From an uncultured Bacillota bacterium (GTDB taxonomy: Bacteria > Bacillota > Sulfobacillia > UBA995 > UBA9673): a stretch of 11,451 bases of DNA. The translations under genes and the position numbers were made by a program. The stretch spans positions 1 to 11,451 of the forward strand of contig CALMHV010000180.1 in assembly GCA_937863905.1 (NCBI GenBank), given 5' to 3'. A model generated the notes under the pieces. That model saw only the letters and a program-made list of their open reading frames with translations. It did no database searches and was not told the DNA's origin. Below are positions 8,081 to 11,451 of the stretch, in pieces (the stretch's first letter is position 1; each line of letters starts with the position of its first letter).

Positions 8081-8125
8081 TTGGGGCAGACAGACCCCCC
8101 AACAACGCCTAGGTCTGGGCAGACA
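8081..8125. promoter_or_regulatory. direct repeat GGGCAGACA and small hairpins upstream of the macroglobulin gene
   Basis: GGGCAGACA occurs at 8084-8092 and again at 8117-8125, 33 bp apart, about three helical turns. The first copy lies within a possible stem TTGGGG (8081-8086) pairing with CCCCAA (8097-8102). The second overlaps the inverted repeat GTCT-GGGC-AGAC (8113-8124). The position, between the macroglobulin start and the structured region further right, suits an operator or part of the minus-strand 5' leader. This is pattern evidence only. I found no convincing -35/-10 pair for the minus-strand operon. Confidence 0.3.
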
Positions 8126-8133
8126 AGGTATTT

Positions 8134-8280
8134 GCGCCGGGACAGGGGTACTCCTGCCTGGGTAGTGACGCTCCGCTGCCCCTAAAGCGGCGCGGCTGGG
8201 TTATCTACCGTAACGTCCCAAGGGAGGGTTACATAACCTGGGGTGAGCGCAAGCTCGTGCCGGCCGGGGGATTCCCGCCG
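8134..8280 (+). promoter_or_regulatory. candidate structured 5' leader RNA of the gene at 8300
   Basis: Several nested or consecutive complementary segments lie just before the 8300 gene. GCGCCG (8134-8139) can pair with CGGCGC (8188-8193). Inside it AGGGG (8144-8148) can pair with CCCCT (8179-8183), and inside that TACTCC (8149-8154) can pair with GG-AGTG (8161-8167, one bulged T). Then comes a long imperfect hairpin at 8199-8238. Next is GAGC-GCAA-GCTC (8245-8256), a perfect 4-bp stem with a GNRA tetraloop in the plus-strand sense. Last is CGG/CCG plus CGGG/CCCG around a GGATT loop (8261-8280), ending just before the Shine-Dalgarno sequence. CTCCT at 8151-8155 is complementary to AGGAG of that sequence (8287-8291), so alternative pairing is conceivable. 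I do not recognise a known riboswitch class. GC richness makes chance pairing a real concern. Confidence 0.35.
8199..8238. promoter_or_regulatory. imperfect inverted repeat, possible operator or hairpin
   Basis: GGTTAT (8199-8204) is complementary to ATAACC (8233-8238), and GTAAC (8210-8214) to GTTAC (8228-8232). TCC (8216-8218) and GGA (8223-8225) flank a 4-nt loop. A five-base bulge sits on the left arm. The right arm alone contains the 12-bp near-palindrome GGTTA-CA-TAACC (8227-8238), which looks like a regulator half-site pair. It is the most AT-rich spot of the intergenic region between two divergent transcription units. It could be a DNA operator as well as part of an RNA leader. Confidence 0.4.
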
Positions 8281-8284
8281 AGTC

Positions 8285-8295
8285 TAAGGAGATGA
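8285..8295 (+). promoter_or_regulatory. near-consensus ribosome binding site deciding a GTG start
   Basis: TAAGGAGATGA matches the extended anti-Shine-Dalgarno complement at ten of eleven positions. It lies 8 nt (counted from GGAG) before the GTG at 8300. The ATG inside it (8292) is in another frame, so the GTG is the start. Confidence 0.75.
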
Positions 8296-8299
8296 TTTC

Positions 8300-9112
8300 G
8301 TGCCTTCCTCACGCAAGGACGAGACAGTACGGCTGGATGACGCGGCGCGGACGTTCAATCCGGGGGCGACCGCCCTTCTCATCCAGGACGCCGTGCCCTG
8401 GCATGCCGGAACGGGACAGGACCCGCGCGGGGCTGACGTCACCGAACTGAAGGTCCGAAGGGGCGGCCGGATAGACATCGCCAACGCCGGTCTGGTCGGG
8501 GTCATCGACCTCAGCCAGTACACAGAGATCGTCATCGCCGCCGCCCAGCCGCAGTCGTTCTACGAGAGCCTCTTCCCCAACAACCCGACCACCAACGAAT
8601 GCGCCATTCACTACGCCCTCGCGGACTGGGTCGAGGACGGCGGCGTCCTGAGCGCCCACTTGGCCGACAATTACGGGGGGAATTGGGACGGCTGCTTCTT
8701 CCTGCAGGGTGTGACCAAGGCCGTGCACTTCTCCAACGAGAACGCCATCTTCACCCCGGGCCACCCCATCGTCACCGGGCAGTACGGCGGACTGAACGGC
8801 GGGCAGATCGTCGACGTGGCGCCCTATCAGGACCTCACCGGCTGGAACTACACCTCGCACGGCTGGTTCAGACATCTTCCGGCCGAGAAGACCATCATCT
8901 TCACGGAGAAGGAAGGCGGCCTGGCTCAGGAACACAAGCCGGTGATGGTCGAGTTCCCATTCGGCTCCGGGCGGGTCATCGCCTCGATGATGACTCTGGA
9001 GTGGCCGTACATCGGCGACACGGCCCTAACCCCGAACAAGAAGCTTCTCGCCAACGAGATAGGCTACCAGCTCCATCTCGGAGGCATCGCGGCTACTCTA
9101 CGCGCAGGATGA
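8300..9112 (+). CDS. uncharacterised protein, possible glutamine-amidotransferase/ThuA-like fold
   Basis: The protein has 270 residues, with no signal peptide or membrane segment visible, so it is probably cytoplasmic. I do not recognise a named family with certainty. The pattern is that of a class-I glutamine-amidotransferase-like (flavodoxin-like) fold as in ThuA-type proteins. A hydrophobic strand YTEIVIAA (74-81) is followed by ALADWVEDGGVLSAHL (106-121), then a GHPIVTG segment (154-160), and a closing KPVMVEFPFGSGRVIASMM stretch (213-231) with a trailing NKKLLANEIGYQL helix (246-258). The turn that would carry a nucleophilic cysteine in true amidotransferases reads VLSAHLAD, so ordinary glutaminase activity is unlikely. 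The region 127-165 is rich in Gly, Asn, Trp and His. It starts at GTG behind a very strong ribosome binding site and a possibly structured leader. It is divergent from the macroglobulin operon and overlaps the end of the rlmI-like gene by 20 bp. Function is unknown; the fold is an inference from motif spacing. Confidence 0.75.
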   Translation: MPSSRKDETVRLDDAARTFNPGATALLIQDAVPWHAGTGQDPRGADVTELKVRRGGRIDIANAGLVGVIDLSQYTEIVIAAAQPQSFYESLFPNNPTTNECAIHYALADWVEDGGVLSAHLADNYGGNWDGCFFLQGVTKAVHFSNENAIFTPGHPIVTGQYGGLNGGQIVDVAPYQDLTGWNYTSHGWFRHLPAEKTIIFTEKEGGLAQEHKPVMVEFPFGSGRVIASMMTLEWPYIGDTALTPNKKLLANEIGYQLHLGGIAATLRAG

Positions 9113-10418
9113 AGAGCTTGAGGTAGCGCGTCTCGGGCGCGGCGGGGAGAGTCGGGTGGTCTTTGGCCTGCGAGCGGACCTCGACCACCCGGACGCGTCG
9201 CCGGGTGTCGGCCGCAGCCGAGGCCAGCATCTCACGGAACGCGTCCTCCGAGACGTGCTGGGAACAGGATGACGTGACGAGGTACCCTCCGGGCGGCAGG
9301 AGCTTGAGCGCTCGAAGGTTGATTTCCTTGTACCCGCGCAGGGCGCCGGGCAGAGCCGCTCGGTTCTTAGCGAAGGCCGGCGGGTCGAGGATGATGACGT
9401 CCCAACCGCGCCCCTCGGCCTCGGCTTGGCGAAGGAAATCAAAGACGTTGGCCTCCACGAAGGAGACCGCCGCCCGGCCTGCCGGTTGGGCGGCGCCGTC
9501 GACCTCTGAGGCCGCGTCGTGCCCGTTCAGCTTGGCGCTCTCGGCCGCGAGGGCGAGAGCCTCGGCCGAGGAGTCGACCCCGAGAACCTCGGCCGCGCCG
9601 CCGGCCGCGGCGGCCAGCGCGAAACTACCGCTGTAGCAGAAGCAGTCGAGGACCCGCGCGCCGCCGCCCGCTCCCGCGGCCGCCCGCACGTAGGGCCCCA
9701 GCGCCGCCCGGTTCTCCCTCTGGTCGAGAAAGTACCCTGTCTTCTGGCCCCGGGCGACATCCACGACCATCAGGACATCGTTCTCCAGGATGGTCACCCG
9801 GTCGGGAGGCTGCCCCCAGAAGGGGCCTGAGGTGAGGGGCAGCCCTTCGAGGGTCCGGACCGGGGCGTCGTCGCGCTCATAGACCCCCAGGACCGGAAAC
9901 CCCGCGGCGGCGGCCTCTTCCCGCGCGAGGCGGACGAGAAGGTCCTTGACCCGGTCCACGCCCAGGGCGAGGGCCTGAAAGACGAGGACGCCGGCGAAGT
10001 AGTCCACGACAAAGGCCGGGAGCTGGTCGGCCTCGGCGAAGACAAGGCGGAAGGCCCGCCGGCCGATGTCGGCCGGGAGTTTCGGCGCGGTGGGTGCGGC
10101 CGACGCGGTAGGCGCCGCCGGCGGGACCGCGAACAGGTCGCGGCGGTAGAGGACCGCCTCGCGCACGCGGGACCGGTAGAACTCCTCGTCTATGCTCTCA
10201 TCCGAGCGCCGGGTGAGCAGCCGAACGATGATCTGCGATGCCGGGTTGATGTAGCCCCGCCCGATGAAGCCACCGCGGCTGGTCACAACATCCACGGTGT
10301 CTCCCGGCTCGTAGACGCCTCGGATGTCGGCCACCTCGGTCGCGAAGACCCAGGGATGACCTCCGCGGACTCTCTTTTCCCGGCCCCCCAGGACGACGTG
10401 CGCCAGACCACCACCCAT
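9093..10418 (-). CDS. rlmI: class I SAM-dependent 23S rRNA methyltransferase, RlmI family
   Basis: The protein has 441 residues. Family members such as E. coli RlmI methylate a cytosine C5 of 23S rRNA using S-adenosylmethionine. An N-terminal PUA domain (about 1-85) contains HPWVF (21-25) and GRGYINPASQIIVRLL (53-68). The middle RlmI-like segment ends in GQKTGYFLDQRENR (224-237). The Rossmann methyltransferase domain follows, with motif I LDCFCYSGSFAL (257-268), an acidic VDSS (281-284), motif IV LDPPAFAK (344-351) and the cysteine-bearing TSSCSQHVS (382-390). An Ala/Pro-rich insert (about 100-116) and a second insert near 303-316 look like lineage-specific loops. The ATG at 10418 follows AGGGGG (10426-10431) by 7 nt. 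The frame stays open to 10538 upstream, but that extension lies inside plsY and precedes the PUA domain, so I rejected it. The gap to plsY is 11 bp, so the two are likely co-transcribed. The symbol reflects family membership; the precise target nucleotide is inferred. Confidence 0.88.
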   Translation of the reverse strand: MGGGLAHVVLGGREKRVRGGHPWVFATEVADIRGVYEPGDTVDVVTSRGGFIGRGYINPASQIIVRLLTRRSDESIDEEFYRSRVREAVLYRRDLFAVPPAAPTASAAPTAPKLPADIGRRAFRLVFAEADQLPAFVVDYFAGVLVFQALALGVDRVKDLLVRLAREEAAAAGFPVLGVYERDDAPVRTLEGLPLTSGPFWGQPPDRVTILENDVLMVVDVARGQKTGYFLDQRENRAALGPYVRAAAGAGGGARVLDCFCYSGSFALAAAAGGAAEVLGVDSSAEALALAAESAKLNGHDAASEVDGAAQPAGRAAVSFVEANVFDFLRQAEAEGRGWDVIILDPPAFAKNRAALPGALRGYKEINLRALKLLPPGGYLVTSSCSQHVSEDAFREMLASAAADTRRRVRVVEVRSQAKDHPTLPAAPETRYLKLFILRVE

Positions 10419-10429
10419 AATCGTACCCC

Positions 10430-11011
10430 CTAAACCATCCGCCGGCGACCGGCGCGGTAGGCAGCGAAGTCGGGGGCGTGCCTGACGGCGATGGCCACGG
10501 CGAGACCCACACCCGCGAGAACCCAGGCCGGGTCCCACGCCGAGGCCAAGCCGAGCGCTACGGGCTGGGCCAAGCCAGCCAAGCCGGCCCCCACGTTGGT
10601 GTCGCGCGTGAGCAAGGCGCCAACCCCGATAAGGCCCAGAAACACCAAGGCGAGGAGGGGTTCAAGGACAAGGAAGGCGCCGAGCGTCGTTCCCAGACCC
10701 TTGCCGCCCCGAAAGCCGAGGAAGAGCATCCAGTTGTGCCCCACGACGGCCCCGACCATGGCCGCGAGAGGCGCCCCCCCGACGCCACCGTAGCGAAGGG
10801 CGAGCCACACGGCCAGGGCGCCCTTACCGGCGTCGAAGATCCCGGTCAGGATCCCGGCCACCGGACCCACGTTACGGAAGGCGTTCATCCCGCCGACATT
10901 GCCCGAGCCAACCTTGCGGATGTCCTGCCGGCCGAAGAACCGGGAAGCCAGGTAGCCCGAGGGAAATGAACCGAGAAGATAGCCCGCCGCGAGCCAAAGA
11001 AGGACCGACAT
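10430..11011 (-). CDS. plsY: glycerol-3-phosphate acyltransferase PlsY
   Basis: This is a 193-residue integral membrane protein with about five hydrophobic segments. PlsY transfers an acyl group from acyl-phosphate to glycerol-3-phosphate, the first step of phospholipid synthesis in many bacteria. The three family motifs are visible: GSFPSGYL (14-21), RKVGSGNVGGMNAFRNVG (32-49), and GHNWMLFLGFRGGKGLGTTLG (91-111). The second motif normally reads GSGNxGATN; here it is GSGNVGGMN. The C-terminal HxxNIxRLxxGxE-like segment of typical PlsY is degenerate (RHAPDFAAYRAGRR). This could be a PlsY subtype or a paralogue with a shifted role. The ATG at 11011 follows GGAGGT (11020-11025) by 8 nt. A TTG at 11038 in the same frame would lie over the putative -10 element and was rejected. 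The gene is first in a minus-strand operon with the rlmI-like gene and divergent from the acetyltransferase gene. Confidence 0.9.
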   Translation of the reverse strand: MSVLLWLAAGYLLGSFPSGYLASRFFGRQDIRKVGSGNVGGMNAFRNVGPVAGILTGIFDAGKGALAVWLALRYGGVGGAPLAAMVGAVVGHNWMLFLGFRGGKGLGTTLGAFLVLEPLLALVFLGLIGVGALLTRDTNVGAGLAGLAQPVALGLASAWDPAWVLAGVGLAVAIAVRHAPDFAAYRAGRRRMV

Positions 11012-11037
11012 CCATACCCACCTCCAGCCTGTCCACA

Positions 11038-11066
11038 AGCCTACTAGAACCGTGGGGCCGGGGCAA
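11038..11066 (-). promoter_or_regulatory. candidate sigma-A-type promoter of plsY-rlmI
   Basis: On the minus strand TTGCCC (11061-11066) and TAGGCT (11038-11043) are separated by exactly 17 bp. This is a recognisable high-GC version of a -35/-10 pair. Transcription would begin near 11031, leaving a short leader that contains GGAGGT. The match is imperfect and no start site has been measured. Confidence 0.45.
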
Positions 11067-11079
11067 GTGCGGCCCGCGT

Positions 11080-11110
11080 TTGCTTTCGACCCCGACGGTG
11101 AGACTAGGAT
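11080..11110 (+). promoter_or_regulatory. weak candidate promoter of the acetyltransferase gene
   Basis: TTGCTT (11080-11085) and TAGGAT (11105-11110) are spaced by 19 bp, longer than optimal. The same TAGGAT hexamer occurs upstream of the acyl-CoA ligase (114-119). The resulting leader before the ATG at 11128 would be only about 10 nt. Confidence 0.25.
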
Positions 11111-11127
11111 GGGAAAGTGGTGACCCG

Positions 11128-11451
11128 ATGCTCCGCGACCTCCGCCCAGACGACATCGAGACCTTGGTCCGGATGCTGCGGGCCGGCGACCACACGCCCG
11201 AGGAGGCCGTCAGGAGGGCCATTGGGGCCTACCACGTCCTGGTGGGCGAGGAAGACGGCCGGATGAAGGGCTTCGTCGGCACCCGGGAGGATGGCACCCG
11301 GGAGGATAGCACCCAGGAGTGCGACCTCCGCGTCTACGTGGACCCGGTTTTCCGGCGGCAAGGCCTAGGTCGCCGCCTGTATGAGGCCGGGATGGCCCGC
11401 CTCAAGGAACCGGCGCGGGTCACGGCGCGGTACCGGGCGGATGGCCTGGCG
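11128..11451 (+). CDS. GNAT family N-acetyltransferase, partial (3' end beyond window)
   Basis: The first 108 residues are visible and the frame stays open to the window edge. The sequence fits a GCN5-related N-acetyltransferase, which moves an acetyl group from acetyl-CoA to an amine. It opens with MLRDLRPDDIETLVRML, the usual first strand and helix. Then come a hydrophobic strand HVLVGEEDGRMKGFVG (36-51), a repeat-containing turn, the strand DLRVYVDPVF (66-75) and the acetyl-CoA pyrophosphate-binding motif RRQGLGRRLYEAG (76-88), where Q-G-L-G is the key signature. The ATG at 11128 is the first in-frame start in the intergenic region. The ribosome binding site is weak (GGTGA about 5 nt upstream), so expression may be low or the transcript nearly leaderless. 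It is divergent from plsY. Substrate cannot be predicted. Confidence 0.8.
   Translation, partial: MLRDLRPDDIETLVRMLRAGDHTPEEAVRRAIGAYHVLVGEEDGRMKGFVGTREDGTREDSTQECDLRVYVDPVFRRQGLGRRLYEAGMARLKEPARVTARYRADGLA
11278..11322 (+). repeat. 15-bp in-frame tandem repeat in the GNAT gene
   Basis: GGCACCCGGGAGGAT occurs at 11278-11292 and exactly again at 11293-11307. A diverged third unit AGCACCCAGGAGTGC follows at 11308-11322. It encodes GTRED-GTRED-STQEC (residues 51-65), between two predicted beta strands ahead of the acetyl-CoA-binding motif. It is therefore likely an expanded surface hairpin turn rather than part of the active site. Confidence 0.85.

Noticed and set aside
8134..8299. Known riboswitch or T-box in the 8300 leader
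   Set aside because: I looked for T-box, cobalamin, TPP, glycine, fluoride and c-di-GMP core sequences on the plus strand and saw none, so the region is reported only as an unclassified structured leader.
10419..10538. 40-codon N-terminal extension of the rlmI-like gene
   Set aside because: It overlaps plsY, is Arg/Gly-rich and precedes the PUA domain. A good ribosome binding site sits directly before the ATG at 10418.

Overview
The window is a GC-rich bacterial chromosome segment. It has strong GGAGG-type ribosome binding sites, one GTG and one TTG start, and very tight gene packing. The gene content fits a GC-rich thermophilic or anaerobic member of the Bacillota, or a neighbouring lineage. 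It comprises a PlsY acyltransferase, an RlmI-family methyltransferase, a Big_5-type alpha-2-macroglobulin and a MEMO-family protein. The taxonomic guess is low confidence. I see no rRNA, tRNA, CRISPR array, insertion sequence or phage gene.

Layout. (1) 1-174 is an upstream region. (2) 175-1944 (+) is a long-chain fatty-acid-CoA ligase-like AMP-binding enzyme. (3) Convergent to it and only 11 bp away lies a two-gene minus-strand operon. This is transcribed from about 8019 down to 1956: first a 1681-residue alpha-2-macroglobulin family protein with a membrane-anchor N-terminus, then a MEMO-family (AmmeMemoRadiSam protein B-like) predicted lipoprotein. The lipoprotein's TTG start overlaps the end of the macroglobulin gene. 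(4) 8020-8299 is a divergent intergenic region with several inverted repeats, which can be folded into a structured plus-strand leader. (5) 8300-9112 (+) is a 270-residue protein of uncertain function with a glutamine-amidotransferase/ThuA-like look. (6) Overlapping its 3' end by 20 bp is the end of a second minus-strand operon: plsY (start 11011), then an rlmI-family 23S rRNA methyltransferase (start 10418). (7) Divergent from plsY is a GNAT acetyltransferase gene that runs off the right edge.

How the parts may work together. The acyl-CoA ligase, plsY, rlmI and the acetyltransferase look like ordinary housekeeping or metabolic genes with no obvious joint role, although the ligase and PlsY both touch fatty acids and lipids. 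The unusual part is 1956-9112. It holds a thioester-less macroglobulin exported to the cell surface, a translationally coupled MEMO-fold lipoprotein in place of the PbpC partner often seen next to bacterial macroglobulins, and a divergent gene of unknown function behind a potentially structured leader. A shared extracytoplasmic function is an inference, not something the sequence proves.

Two separate 15-bp in-frame tandem repeats occur. One is in the n-region of the MEMO lipoprotein signal peptide and one is in a predicted loop of the GNAT enzyme. Five apparent gene starts were settled or moved by ribosome-binding-site position: macroglobulin at 8019, methyltransferase at 10418, PlsY at 11011, the 8300 gene at a GTG, and the MEMO gene at a TTG.
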